From positions 1 through 38,344 of the forward strand of contig JAJQGF010000335.1 in assembly GCA_021200695.1 (NCBI GenBank): 38,344 nt of DNA. Direction: 5' to 3'. The translations under genes were made by a program, and so were the position numbers. The notes beneath the pieces were generated by a model, which saw only the letters and a program-made list of their open reading frames with translations, was not told where the DNA came from and made no database searches. Source of the stretch: Lachnospiraceae bacterium. GTDB taxonomy: Bacteria > Bacillota > Clostridia > Lachnospirales > Lachnospiraceae. Within the stretch, counting starts at the first letter, position 1. Every line of letters begins with the position of its first letter. Shown here piece by piece: positions 1-7,998 of this stretch.

Positions 1-522
1 ATACAAATAAGTCAACAACACTATAACATCAAATGTTATAATATCTATTTGTTCAAGTACATGTAAATCCTCTGCAATATCGTCTACCATTATCTCCTTA
101 GAGCTAAAATAATTAATCTGATTATATGAAGCATATGCCAGACTGTATACCTCACCCCTGTCCTTGGACGTACCCCGCACATACTGTACTCTTTCGTGCC
201 GGGCAATATCATTAAAAATTGTAGTATATAGAGGGTCTTTTCCGTAAAGGTCGTCTTCCTTAACTATCATCATATTTTTCCCTTTATATTGTCCTACAAA
301 TTTTTTTGCCTCCATATCCAATTCATTATAAACCTGTTCATGTATAATTATTTGAGTAAAGCTATCAAAAACAGGAATCAAAAAAAGTTTTTTTATATTT
401 TCAAATGAGCAATTTTCATTACTTGCACGTTTTTCTATACCAACCATGAAAATATTTGCATCAAACATAATAGGCTGTTGACATAAACTTTCCAATGATA
501 TTTTCTCTAAAGGTGATTTCAT
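1..522 (-). CDS. PIN-fold nuclease-like protein, partial (C-terminus beyond window)
   Basis: An open frame of 174 codons runs without a stop from an ATG at 522 to base 1, so the C-terminus is missing. The pattern is that of a PIN domain. A first strand ends in an acidic residue followed by Asn (MFDANIF, D21/N23). A helix begins HEQVYNELDMEA (E62/E67). A GE motif lies in DRGEVYSLAYA (E124). It is followed by YFSSKE, the usual site of the fourth polar/acidic residue. PIN domains are Mg-dependent RNases, often toxins of type II toxin-antitoxin pairs. The start overlaps the stop of the upstream peptidase (TAATG), so translation is probably coupled and it belongs to the XRE-peptidase operon. The N-terminal 15 residues before the first strand are longer than in minimal PIN toxins. 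It may be related to the DUF4411-type PIN proteins found beside ImmA/IrrE genes, but I cannot confirm the family. The fold call is by pattern only. Confidence 0.68.
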   Translation of the reverse strand, partial: MKSPLEKISLESLCQQPIMFDANIFMVGIEKRASNENCSFENIKKLFLIPVFDSFTQIIIHEQVYNELDMEAKKFVGQYKGKNMMIVKEDDLYGKDPLYTTIFNDIARHERVQYVRGTSKDRGEVYSLAYASYNQINYFSSKEIMVDDIAEDLHVLEQIDIITFDVIVLLTYLY

Positions 523-1457
523 TACTCATCCCCCCAAAGCTTCTCCAGAAGCTTCTGCATCTCTAAATCATCATCCTTATCTTCTTCCTCTGTATTATCA
601 AAAAAATCATTTACAATCTGGTTATCAAGCTTAAGCGTCTCTGCGTCCCGAAGTATTTCTTCTCTTGCAGCATATCCTGTATCATAAGCGCTTTTCATCT
701 GACGATATATATTTCCGTAAATATCAAAATGGTGATTTTCATTACTATATAAGTACCCTACTTTTTTTTCAAAAATTTTCAATTCACGCAGAACACTTTT
801 AATAAATTCATAGTTCTCTATATATTGACTTATATCATTTATATAAGCCTCCTCATGCAACCTGTATATAACAGCCTTAAGAGGCATCTGATATTTCACT
901 GTAAGCATAATTGATATTGCAGCATAAAACTCAAAATCATGTTTCGTTTCATCCAAACCATTCATATTCTTATGCATAATACGAATTTCGTTTCTCAACG
1001 CATCCTCTGGCAGCAGAAATTCAGCTGCAAAACGGCTTGCTTTTTTTTCATTTACACCTTCAAGAGCATTAAAATTGCAGATATATGGCGTTTCCTTTAT
1101 CATAGCATAATCTTTAATATAGTGATAATACTCATGCGCGGCAGTAAAAATCTGGTTAATCAGCGGTTTATTTGAATTTAAAATTATATAGGCTTTAGCT
1201 GAACCTGTTACGGGAATATAAAGCATACCATCTATCTTGTCCGACTCCAAATCAACCATCTCAAAATGTATATCTGCATTCTGTTCTGAAATCCAATCAA
1301 AAATTTTTTCACCTATAGGTGCAAGTGCATAATTGACCCTTTTTTCTCTTGCCAATTCCTTAATAGCAAATACCTCCTCCTCAGTCAGTGTGGAGGTATT
1401 ATAGTCATACTCAGCCTGATAATACTTTTCAAATGCCTCCTTATTGTCAATTATCAC
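522..1457 (-). CDS. ImmA/IrrE family Zn metallo-endopeptidase
   Basis: 311 residues. The zinc motif HEYYH lies at residues 108-112 (AAHEYYHYIKDYAM), and the third ligand candidate is E137 in EKKASRFAAEFLLP, the standard ImmA/IrrE (DUF955, COG2856) arrangement. About 165 further residues form an uncharacterised C-terminal part ending in a very acidic tail (EEEDKDDD). In this family, ImmA of ICEBs1 and IrrE of Deinococcus cleave a partner XRE-type repressor; by analogy this one should cleave the repressor encoded 66 bp upstream. The start is GTG at 1457, with GAGGT six bases before it. The N-terminus carries no HTH, so repressor and protease are separate proteins, unlike the fused XRE-COG2856 forms. 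The stop overlaps the start of the PIN gene. No transmembrane segment is seen, so it should be cytosolic. Confidence 0.88.
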   Translation of the reverse strand: MIIDNKEAFEKYYQAEYDYNTSTLTEEEVFAIKELAREKRVNYALAPIGEKIFDWISEQNADIHFEMVDLESDKIDGMLYIPVTGSAKAYIILNSNKPLINQIFTAAHEYYHYIKDYAMIKETPYICNFNALEGVNEKKASRFAAEFLLPEDALRNEIRIMHKNMNGLDETKHDFEFYAAISIMLTVKYQMPLKAVIYRLHEEAYINDISQYIENYEFIKSVLRELKIFEKKVGYLYSNENHHFDIYGNIYRQMKSAYDTGYAAREEILRDAETLKLDNQIVNDFFDNTEEEDKDDDLEMQKLLEKLWGDE

Positions 1458-1523
1458 CGTTTTACCTCATTTCCGCACATTATAAAATAAGCTTTACAGC
1501 TTCTGCGCATTATTAATAAATCG

Positions 1524-1868
1524 TCAATTTTTTTCGCTCTTACACCTTCTGGCTAAAATTTCATACTTTTCTTTTATTTTTATTCTTTCCATCATGGACA
1601 TAATCTTTTCTTTATCCGCTTCCTCCAATGTGCCCATCAGGTAAATCATTGCATCGTTATCTGTATCATTAAAGTAATCATTTGGCTGAAATTCTCCCAG
1701 ATTACATATCCTATTAAAAATGTCTAACGACGGAGTCTGTTTGCCTGTTTCCAAAAGAGAAAGTGTACTTCTGTTTATTTGAAGCTTTTCAGCAAAATTT
1801 TGCTGCGATTCTTTGCCCCTCAAATTCATCAGGTCTTTACAAAATTTCTGCAAATCAAATGTTTTCAT
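1524..1868 (-). CDS. XRE-family HTH transcriptional repressor
   Basis: 114 residues. A Cro/CI-type helix-turn-helix covers about residues 7-62, with the typical run NFAEKLQINRSTLSLLETGK followed by TPSLDIFNRIC. The rest is a short helical, charged C-terminus (EEADKEKIMSMMERIKIKEK) that may serve for dimerisation or as the site cut by the neighbouring peptidase. I chose the ATG at 1868 because AGAGAGG stands five bases in front of it. An in-frame GTG at 1907 would add 13 residues but has no ribosome binding site. The gene is first in a three-gene operon with the peptidase and PIN genes. Two inverted repeats overlap its promoter, which points to autoregulation. Its operator specificity and role as repressor are inferred from the family and from the layout. 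Confidence 0.86.
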   Translation of the reverse strand: MKTFDLQKFCKDLMNLRGKESQQNFAEKLQINRSTLSLLETGKQTPSLDIFNRICNLGEFQPNDYFNDTDNDAMIYLMGTLEEADKEKIMSMMERIKIKEKYEILARRCKSEKN

Positions 1869-1926
1869 TTTTCCTCTCTTTTCTGCGAAGCCGTCTCGCT
1901 CAATCACGTTTATAATAAAGCTGACC

Positions 1927-1985
1927 TGTTATTTATTTTAACATTTTATGACATCAGCGTCAACATGCTGTTATTTTATTTAACA
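1927..1985. promoter_or_regulatory. Two operator-like inverted repeats, TGTTA-N7-TAACA
   Basis: Two 17-bp dyads with identical arms (TGTTA/TAACA) and a 7-base AT spacer lie at 1927-1943 and 1969-1985. Their centres are 42 bp apart, about four helical turns, so dimers would bind the same face of the DNA. The first covers the -10 box; the second abuts the -35 box. A further half site TGTTA is at 1989-1993. This is the expected layout for autorepression by the XRE protein, but the binding is inferred. Confidence 0.68.
1935..1963 (-). promoter_or_regulatory. Promoter of the XRE-peptidase-PIN operon
   Basis: On the minus strand, -35 TTGACG (1963-1958) and -10 TAAAAT (1940-1935) are separated by exactly 17 bases, close to the sigma-A consensus. 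The expected start is near 1928, giving a leader of about 60 bases before the ATG at 1868. The -10 lies inside one operator dyad and the other dyad sits just upstream of the -35. Confidence 0.75.
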
Positions 1986-2031
1986 TCATGTTATTCATTT
2001 ACATGGTTTCTGTATAATAAACACTTCCGAG

Positions 2032-3504
2032 CTACAGAATATCATCCGTCCACTCAATGTCCACATCAGCGCCGGAATCTGAGCCGCTGTCGCTTCCTGA
2101 AGAATCACTGTCACCGCTGCTGTCATTGCTTCCGCTGTCATCACTTCCGGTATCGTCATCATCATAGTCATCATCGTCTGATAGTGTCTGTGCAGGTGTT
2201 GTAGCTGTCGCCGGCGTTGTCGATGCAGAGGGCGTTGTTGATGTCGAAGGCGCTGTTGATGTCGAAGGTGTTGTCGATGTCGACGTCGAAGGTGCAGTTG
2301 TTGCGGTCGCTGCGGAAGATGATGCTGCGGACGGTTTTGACGCTGATGCCTCTTCAGACGCAGCAGTCGTCTCAGTAATACTCTCCGTTGCTTCAGCATT
2401 TTTTACTGCTTCATCATATTCCTGTTTCGCCGCGGCATATTCCAAAAAGGGGTCCTGAGCAGCATACTCTTCAAGAGCTCCCAATCCTATCCAGCCATTT
2501 TCAGACAGCCATTGTATTTCACCGTCAAATATTCGTATCTGTGGATTTAACAAATTAAGCGCTGTTTCCTCATCCACAGGTTCATAGCCTGTAAATATCG
2601 GATTCGCCGGGAGCCCCGAAATTGCAGATTTGTCCGGCGCGCCGCCATAACCGTCAAGCGCAGTGTATTCCATGCTTTCACGGTTATTCCACAGGTCATA
2701 TATATCGCTCTTGCCAAATCCCTCATGAAGTGCAATTTCATAACCGTCCGTCCGGAGTACACCCTCGCTGAAGCTGCCGCCCTCCCTCATAATATCTCCT
2801 GTAGTACCGTTAAGCGTCCATAAAGTAAATTCTCCATCGTATACTCCGTCCGCAATCATTGTATCCAGCATAATGGCCGTATTATTATTATATCCCAGAT
2901 AGATAACCTTATTGTCCTCACCGTAATACCATATATTTGAATATTGTCCCCCGTCCTCATTATATCCTGCTGAAATCACCATTTTCACTTCACCGTCGGC
3001 AAGCTTAAAATAATTTCTTCCGCCCTCATAGAGCTTAGGCATCATTGTGGTGAACCAATCGTCCTCCTCCACCAGATGCAGGCTCTCCGGTCGATACTCT
3101 TCAAGCTCCAGATTCTGAAGCATAAGCCCGGCCATATCCTGCTGCTCTGTATCCTCCTCGTCCAGATTTACATAGATTTCACTCAATCTGTCAAGAGCTT
3201 CCGCCTCTCCGAAAAGCCGATAGCTCTGTTCAAGAATATCTCTCTGTTTTCTAATCAGTCCAAGTACGGCATATTGCTCCGCCAAAGCATAATAATCCTG
3301 TGCCGTGGAATCATCCTTAATAAACTGCAGCTGTAGTACATCAGTATTTTCAGCTATATTGTCAGCCTCTGTATCCGCTAAATCCGCTGAGGCTCCTGAA
3401 TTCGTAATATCTCCGCAGCCCACAGTCAGCAATACACCTATAAGGACTGCTGACAGTGCATGCAGCTTTTTTATTCTTCTATTTTTATTTTTCATAATCT
3501 TCAT
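2032..3504 (-). CDS. Secreted lipoprotein with repeat-rich Ser/Thr/Asp C-terminal tail
   Basis: 490 residues. A lipoprotein signal peptide has a basic N-region (KNKNRRIKK), a hydrophobic core and the lipobox LLTVGC, so the mature protein starts at C30. Residues about 60-120 look like a short helical repeat region (AEQYAVLGLIRKQRD). The middle (about 150-330) is rich in Gly, Tyr and Trp with GEVKMVISAGYNEDGG-like strands that faintly resemble MORN or YwqK repeats; I do not recognise a family. From about residue 395 it turns into a low-complexity Ser/Thr/Ala/Pro stretch and then an Asp/Ser tail, which would make an extended, highly charged stalk or spacer. GGGGAG stands three bases before the ATG at 3504 and 12 bases before an alternative ATG at 3495. 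It follows the glucosaminidase gene by 12 bases and probably shares its transcript, suggesting an envelope role. Function unknown. Confidence 0.75.
   Translation of the reverse strand: MKIMKNKNRRIKKLHALSAVLIGVLLTVGCGDITNSGASADLADTEADNIAENTDVLQLQFIKDDSTAQDYYALAEQYAVLGLIRKQRDILEQSYRLFGEAEALDRLSEIYVNLDEEDTEQQDMAGLMLQNLELEEYRPESLHLVEEDDWFTTMMPKLYEGGRNYFKLADGEVKMVISAGYNEDGGQYSNIWYYGEDNKVIYLGYNNNTAIMLDTMIADGVYDGEFTLWTLNGTTGDIMREGGSFSEGVLRTDGYEIALHEGFGKSDIYDLWNNRESMEYTALDGYGGAPDKSAISGLPANPIFTGYEPVDEETALNLLNPQIRIFDGEIQWLSENGWIGLGALEEYAAQDPFLEYAAAKQEYDEAVKNAEATESITETTAASEEASASKPSAASSSAATATTAPSTSTSTTPSTSTAPSTSTTPSASTTPATATTPAQTLSDDDDYDDDDTGSDDSGSNDSSGDSDSSGSDSGSDSGADVDIEWTDDIL
2215..2292. repeat. 18-bp imperfect tandem repeat inside the lipoprotein gene
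   Basis: Four consecutive units (2215-2232, 2233-2250, 2251-2268, and a 24-bp variant at 2269-2292) share the core GTTGATGTCGAAGG on the plus strand. They encode six-residue blocks of the type TPSTST in the stalk. Three of the units are nearly identical at the DNA level, so copy number may vary by slippage while keeping frame. Confidence 0.75.
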
Positions 3505-3516
3505 ATTCTCCCCGCA

Positions 3517-5676
3517 TTATTGCGCATCATTTATAAGCTGGTTCAAAAAATTATAGGCGTCCGAGCCCTCCTCATATGTTCCCATGCCAAGCACCTGCTC
3601 AGCAAGCGAATAAATACTTCTCGCCATAATCGGTCCATATACCGTAGTCTGTACTCCGTCCTTTTCCAATATTGCATAACCCCTGAACGCAAACTCAGTC
3701 TTGTACTGCTGCTCCGGCAGTCCCACAAGTACGGAGGTAAACCTGAGCCTTCCATTAACTGTTTCATATATATAATCGTCCAGACCTCCATCAGCATTGG
3801 TGCCATATGACATTCCCGATGCAACCTTCTCGCCTCCCTTTATCATCGCATATGATGAACGGTTGGCATTGTTCATTACAAGAGTCCCATACTCCTTAAG
3901 CACATAGCCGTTTACCCCGGCTTCTGTAAGGCTGCTTCTAAGCTCTTCGGATATTCCGGTCTTAAAGCGTATTCCGCTCTTTCCCGTTATTCTTATGGAA
4001 AATCCGTGGTAAGTAAGCAGATCCTCCAGGTCTGGCTGTTCAGTAACAGTGTACGCATTATTTTTGTACTGAAGTGTCCACAGATACATTCCCTCAGGTA
4101 CACCGCTGTCGTTATAGCGGTACACAACCGCATTAGTTGCATTTCCGTCGGATGCCGTAACTATTAAATTCCCGTTTCTGGATACTCCGCTGTACTCAAC
4201 TCCGTCCAGCCAGACTGTTGAGGAATAACCACTTGGAATTTGCAGCACTACATTTGTGGAATATTCGGGCTTCTCACATGCAGTCTCCGGCATATTGTCA
4301 TACACAGGTATCTTAAACACAAAGGTGCTGTCAAAAGCTCCCGCACTCACATAAAGCTTTTTCATGCTCAGCGCTTCGCTGGCAGGTGCGGATATATTCT
4401 GCATATACTGATGGCTGAACGTGGAATTGGTGGTAACATTAAACTTCTGCAAATACAGCGTATCCTGTCCTCTTCCTATATAGTTGCCTGAAATTGTCTC
4501 GGTGCCTCCAAGTATAGAGTAATATGCATTATACCAGTTCTTGCTCTTTGCGTATTTAAGACCATTCTCAATATACTCTGAATCAGAGCTTCCCGTGGCT
4601 CCTATATTAAAATAATTGTAATATCCCTCATATCCGCTGTATGTGCCTGATATAAGCGCAGATGTCCCCTGCCCCTGCTCCTGATATACTCTGGATGCAA
4701 GATGAAAAGGGCTTACATTCATTTCACTGCCAATCGCCCAGAAAATTTTTGCAAAGGTCATGTCAGTACCAGGCGCATTCTGGCTATTGTTCATAAAGGT
4801 ATTGCTTAAGAATGTATCTACCGCCGCCTCCGTATGATAGCTCTCGTTATATGTCAGCTGCTCAAACTGAAATATTGCATCCTCCGTAAGGCTGTTTCTG
4901 GGGTCCATATAATATTTCAGTGCAGCCTCCGATGCAAAATACCAGCTTCCATTGTCGTAAGAGCCCTCCTTCATGCAATCAGCCAATGACGAATGCACAA
5001 GGCTCTTACCCTCTCCTATTTCATTTTCTATAGCTGTATCCCAATCAATATTTGTATTCATCGGTACAAATATCCAATCAGGATGCGCCTCCTTCAGCTC
5101 ACGCAGAGCGGTCTGGTAGCTTTCAGGGAACTGCTCTACATCGGAATAGTCAATGACAGCGCCCTCCTCAAGACTGTACTGCGCAACCTGCGTCACAGGG
5201 TCAAGCCCGGAATTTGCCTTCCACTGAATAAATCGTTCGTCAGAGGTTACCACATTGCCAGAGGGCACATAACCCCTGTATTCTTCATTATTATAGCAGA
5301 GGCTCACATACAGCCATAATTTCCACACATTATAATATTCATCCAGCGGCTCTATTTCCGCATCCTCTATAAAGACCGTCTGACCGCTGAATATGGTGAC
5401 TACTGTCTCACTGTCATCAGACGCCTCTGCGCGCACTTCAATTTCATCAGTCAGATATATCAGTGCAAGAATCTGCTGCTCATCAGATATTGCTCTAAGC
5501 TTTCCCCTCTCCTCACTTACAACCTCAGACATATATTCTGCAATTTCCTGAGCAAGCTCAGCATCATTGTCAGAAACGGCATGCGCGTAATTGCTGCCTC
5601 CCGACATAAATATCGCAAAGGATATTACAAGCATCACTGCTGCTGCCGTTATCTTAAACATTTTTCTATTTTTCAT
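3517..5676 (-). CDS. Secreted endo-beta-N-acetylglucosaminidase with SH3-like domain
   Basis: 719 residues. A Sec signal peptide (MKNRKMFKITAAAVML, cleavage likely after YAHA) is followed by an SH3-type segment near residues 65-145 (VRAEASDDSETVVTIFSGQ to GYVPSGNV). A segment around 170-270 includes HPDWIFVPMNTNIDWDTAI, common in LytG/LytD-like autolysins. The glucosaminidase domain is near 300-430 (FAKIFWAIGSEMNVSPFHLA, with catalytic Glu probably in SRVYQEQGQG). The remaining ~290 residues are beta-rich with no clear family. It should cut the GlcNAc-MurNAc backbone outside the cell. The ATG at 5676 has GAGGA in front. The longer frame from 5706 would overlap the preceding gene and lacks a binding site. 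Its place at the end of the glycan locus suggests wall remodelling for polymer export or attachment (inference). Confidence 0.85.
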   Translation of the reverse strand: MKNRKMFKITAAAVMLVISFAIFMSGGSNYAHAVSDNDAELAQEIAEYMSEVVSEERGKLRAISDEQQILALIYLTDEIEVRAEASDDSETVVTIFSGQTVFIEDAEIEPLDEYYNVWKLWLYVSLCYNNEEYRGYVPSGNVVTSDERFIQWKANSGLDPVTQVAQYSLEEGAVIDYSDVEQFPESYQTALRELKEAHPDWIFVPMNTNIDWDTAIENEIGEGKSLVHSSLADCMKEGSYDNGSWYFASEAALKYYMDPRNSLTEDAIFQFEQLTYNESYHTEAAVDTFLSNTFMNNSQNAPGTDMTFAKIFWAIGSEMNVSPFHLASRVYQEQGQGTSALISGTYSGYEGYYNYFNIGATGSSDSEYIENGLKYAKSKNWYNAYYSILGGTETISGNYIGRGQDTLYLQKFNVTTNSTFSHQYMQNISAPASEALSMKKLYVSAGAFDSTFVFKIPVYDNMPETACEKPEYSTNVVLQIPSGYSSTVWLDGVEYSGVSRNGNLIVTASDGNATNAVVYRYNDSGVPEGMYLWTLQYKNNAYTVTEQPDLEDLLTYHGFSIRITGKSGIRFKTGISEELRSSLTEAGVNGYVLKEYGTLVMNNANRSSYAMIKGGEKVASGMSYGTNADGGLDDYIYETVNGRLRFTSVLVGLPEQQYKTEFAFRGYAILEKDGVQTTVYGPIMARSIYSLAEQVLGMGTYEEGSDAYNFLNQLINDAQ

Positions 5677-5698
5677 TATTCCTCGTTCTTTCCTGCAT

Positions 5699-6451
5699 TT
5701 ATCCAAAAATCCATTTTACTGCTTCTATCATTACACATTCTATAATATAAAGCCTGCTGAAGCCATTAATACGATAGCAATAGCGATAACGGTCCACTAT
5801 ACGCTTTTTTGCCTCTCTGAGGCTCTTTTTATTGCTGGCGCCTCCCATTCTGAAATTTGCAAGAACCTTATCTATAACAACGATTTTTCTTTTCTGTTGT
5901 TTCATTTGAAGAAAAAAACCATAATCATCGTGTATTCCCAGATTTCGGAAGGGATTCTCCTTATAAATCTGTGCCCTTACAAAGGTTGTAGGATGATTCC
6001 AGTCTCTTGAGGTTTCAAAGCCTCTGAGCCTTGCTTTCTTGATAAAGGTGCTTCCGTCAGTCCTATGCATACATATATTGGCATACATGAGGTCACAGCT
6101 GTTAAGCCTGAAGGTCTCTGCCACAGTCTCCACAGTGTCGGGTTCGTACCAGTCATCGCTGTTTAATATACCTATTACATCTCCCGTGGCCTTGCGTATG
6201 CCCTTGTTCATCGCGTCATAGATTCCCTTGTCCGGCTCGCTGTCCACACGGTATATCACGCCCTTCTCCTCAAATCTCTCACGATAGCCTTCTGCAATAC
6301 CCACTGTATCATCGCTGCTTAATCCGTCCACTATCAAATATTCCAATTCAACATCCGCGGAGCCTAAGCAGGTCTGTCCCAGCACTGATTCGATTGTATG
6401 AGCAATGGTTTCACCACTGTTATATGCTACTGTGATTATGCTAATCCTCAT
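5699..6451 (-). CDS. Glycosyltransferase family 2 (WcaE-like)
   Basis: 250 residues, GT-A fold. The nucleotide-binding start MRISIITVAYNSGETI, the YDAMNKGIRKATGDVIG segment and the metal-binding LNSDDWY motif are typical of the WcaE-like branch of GT2. It has no membrane segment beyond a hydrophobic C-terminus. The ATG at 6451 has AGGA six bases upstream; a longer reading from 6475 lacks one. The start lies 11 bases inside the end of the SDR gene, so translation is coupled. It probably adds one sugar to the lipid-linked chain begun by the PglC-like transferase two genes upstream; donor and acceptor are unknown. Confidence 0.87.
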   Translation of the reverse strand: MRISIITVAYNSGETIAHTIESVLGQTCLGSADVELEYLIVDGLSSDDTVGIAEGYRERFEEKGVIYRVDSEPDKGIYDAMNKGIRKATGDVIGILNSDDWYEPDTVETVAETFRLNSCDLMYANICMHRTDGSTFIKKARLRGFETSRDWNHPTTFVRAQIYKENPFRNLGIHDDYGFFLQMKQQKRKIVVIDKVLANFRMGGASNKKSLREAKKRIVDRYRYCYRINGFSRLYIIECVMIEAVKWIFG

Positions 6452-7343
6452 GTGTTTTCCTGATACTCTCCTCAAGTGAATATATCTGATATCCCGAAAT
6501 CCTTCTGCGGCTTAAATCCTTATCAATAGTCAGCGAGCCAAATGCCTTGTCCGCAAGAGCACCTGTTTTCCCCGGCACATGAGCCGCAATATGCACAAGC
6601 GGATTCAACAGCCTGCAAGGCGCGACCCTTCCTCCCATTGCGGCAGCTATCTCGCACACCATCCGGCATGTATTCACATACTCAGCGTTCTGCGGATAAA
6701 ATGTACCCCCTTCTCCGCACTCGATAAGAAGCCTTAAAAATTCCGCAAGATTTTCAACATATATCATGCTGCGGCTGTTTTTTATATCCGGGAAAACCGG
6801 AAGCTTCCGGGCAAGATGTACAAGCATCGGATAATTTCCCCTGCTGCCTTTACCATATACCATCGGGGAACGTACAATCGCCACCGAAAAATCCTCGTCC
6901 GCCATAGCATTAAGCTTCTGCTCTGCCTGCCATTTGCTGTCACCATAAAAATTTGCGGGCGCCGGCTTCGTGTCAGCCGTAATGCGCTTATCCTTTCCGA
7001 CACCGGCACTGTCTCCGTATATTATGACACTGCTCATATATATGAACTGCGACACACCGCTCTCCTTCGCTTTCCTGCAGGCCTCTGCCGCCAAATCACA
7101 ATTTACTTCATAATATTTTCTCTTTGTCTCCTCAGAGACATTGCCTGTGTCGGCATGTGCAATTCCCACCATGTGAAGCACCGAGGCATACACTGAGAAA
7201 TCCGTCTTCTTCCATTCATCACCCCTGAGTGATATTACATCAACACAGTACATGCCGCCATGAGAATCATTATATTCCTCAAGCCGCCTCTTAACATTTT
7301 GTCCAAGATAACTGTCTTTTCCTGTGATAAGTATTCTTTTCAC
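6441..7343 (-). CDS. NAD(P)-dependent SDR epimerase/reductase (WbpV-like role proposed)
   Basis: 300 residues of the extended SDR family. The dinucleotide motif near the N-terminus reads TGKDSYLG, with Ser where most members have the middle Gly. The catalytic Ser is in YMSSVIIYGDS, and YGDSK gives the YxxxK pair. YGKGSRGNYPML is the substrate-side signature. The start is GTG at 7343 with AGGAG seven bases upstream; the longer frame to 7406 would overlap the previous gene and has no ribosome binding site. With a WbpM-type dehydratase and a small sugar transferase next to it, a plausible reaction is reduction or epimerisation at C4 of UDP-4-keto-6-deoxy-GlcNAc, giving UDP-QuiNAc or UDP-FucNAc. 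That assignment rests on context; the sequence alone gives only SDR. Confidence 0.83.
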   Translation of the reverse strand: MKRILITGKDSYLGQNVKRRLEEYNDSHGGMYCVDVISLRGDEWKKTDFSVYASVLHMVGIAHADTGNVSEETKRKYYEVNCDLAAEACRKAKESGVSQFIYMSSVIIYGDSAGVGKDKRITADTKPAPANFYGDSKWQAEQKLNAMADEDFSVAIVRSPMVYGKGSRGNYPMLVHLARKLPVFPDIKNSRSMIYVENLAEFLRLLIECGEGGTFYPQNAEYVNTCRMVCEIAAAMGGRVAPCRLLNPLVHIAAHVPGKTGALADKAFGSLTIDKDLSRRRISGYQIYSLEESIRKTHED

Positions 7344-7365
7344 CGTATCACTCCTGTCAGGAATT

Positions 7366-7995
7366 TTAATATTTGGCATCATCGCCCTCTGCTTTTTCTT
7401 CGTCACGGCTTCCGGTGCCGCCCTCTACAACACCGTCCTCTCTGAACACTTTTATAAAGGTACCGAAAAAGCATTTTAAATCCATCCGAAATCCCATCCT
7501 GCTGACATATTCACCATCAAATCTTGCCTTCACAGGTATCTCAAGCTCATCCCGTCCGTTTATCTGCGCCCATCCGGTGAGACCCGGCCTGACATCATTT
7601 GCGCCGTATTTGTCTCTCTCCTCTATCAGGTCATACTGGTTCCAGAGTGCGGGACGCGGCCCGACAATCGCCATGTCTCCTTTTAGTATATTGATAATCT
7701 GCGGAAGCTCATCAAGGCTTGTCCTCCTTAAGAAGCCTCCAAGCCTTGTAATGTACTGTCCGGGATTTTTAAGCATATGCGTAGGCATATCCTTCGGCGT
7801 ATCAATGCGCATAGTACGAAACTTTAATATATTAAAATATGTTTTGTGTATTCCCACACGCTTCTGTTTAAAAAGTACAGGTCCCTTAGAATCAAGCTTT
7901 ATGGCCAATATCAGAAGCAAAAATACCGGCGAGAGCACAATTAGCCCTAAAAGGGCGAGCAGACGGTCTGTTATATTCTTAAACCCTTTATACAT
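7366..7995 (-). CDS. PglC-type monotopic phosphoglycosyl transferase (small initiating sugar transferase)
   Basis: 209 residues, the short form of the bacterial sugar transferase family (PF02397). It has one N-terminal membrane re-entrant helix (LLALLGLIVLSPVFLLLILA) followed by the hallmark motifs GPVLFKQKRVG, FKFRTM-type ILKFRTMRID, RRTSLDELPQIINILKGDM, GPRPA and PGLTGWAQINGRD. The Asp-Glu pair in SLDELPQ is the catalytic dyad of this superfamily. It transfers a sugar-1-phosphate, often a 6-deoxy-HexNAc, from UDP to undecaprenyl phosphate at the inner face of the membrane. AGGAAA precedes the ATG at 7995. The C-terminal 20 residues are very charged and variable. It sits three bases after the dehydratase gene, so the two are surely co-expressed. 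Confidence 0.92.
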   Translation of the reverse strand: MYKGFKNITDRLLALLGLIVLSPVFLLLILAIKLDSKGPVLFKQKRVGIHKTYFNILKFRTMRIDTPKDMPTHMLKNPGQYITRLGGFLRRTSLDELPQIINILKGDMAIVGPRPALWNQYDLIEERDKYGANDVRPGLTGWAQINGRDELEIPVKARFDGEYVSRMGFRMDLKCFFGTFIKVFREDGVVEGGTGSRDEEKAEGDDAKY

Positions 7996-7998
7996 GTA

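Noticed and set aside
1779-2204. Plus-strand frame of 141 codons across the XRE promoter
   Set aside because: It crosses the repressor gene, the operators and the lipoprotein tail; its Cys/His/Arg-rich end is repeat DNA read backwards.
1995-2399. Minus-strand Arg/Gln/His-rich frame of 134 codons in the lipoprotein tail
   Set aside because: Shifted reading of the Ser/Thr/Asp repeats; composition follows from the DNA repeat, not from a gene.
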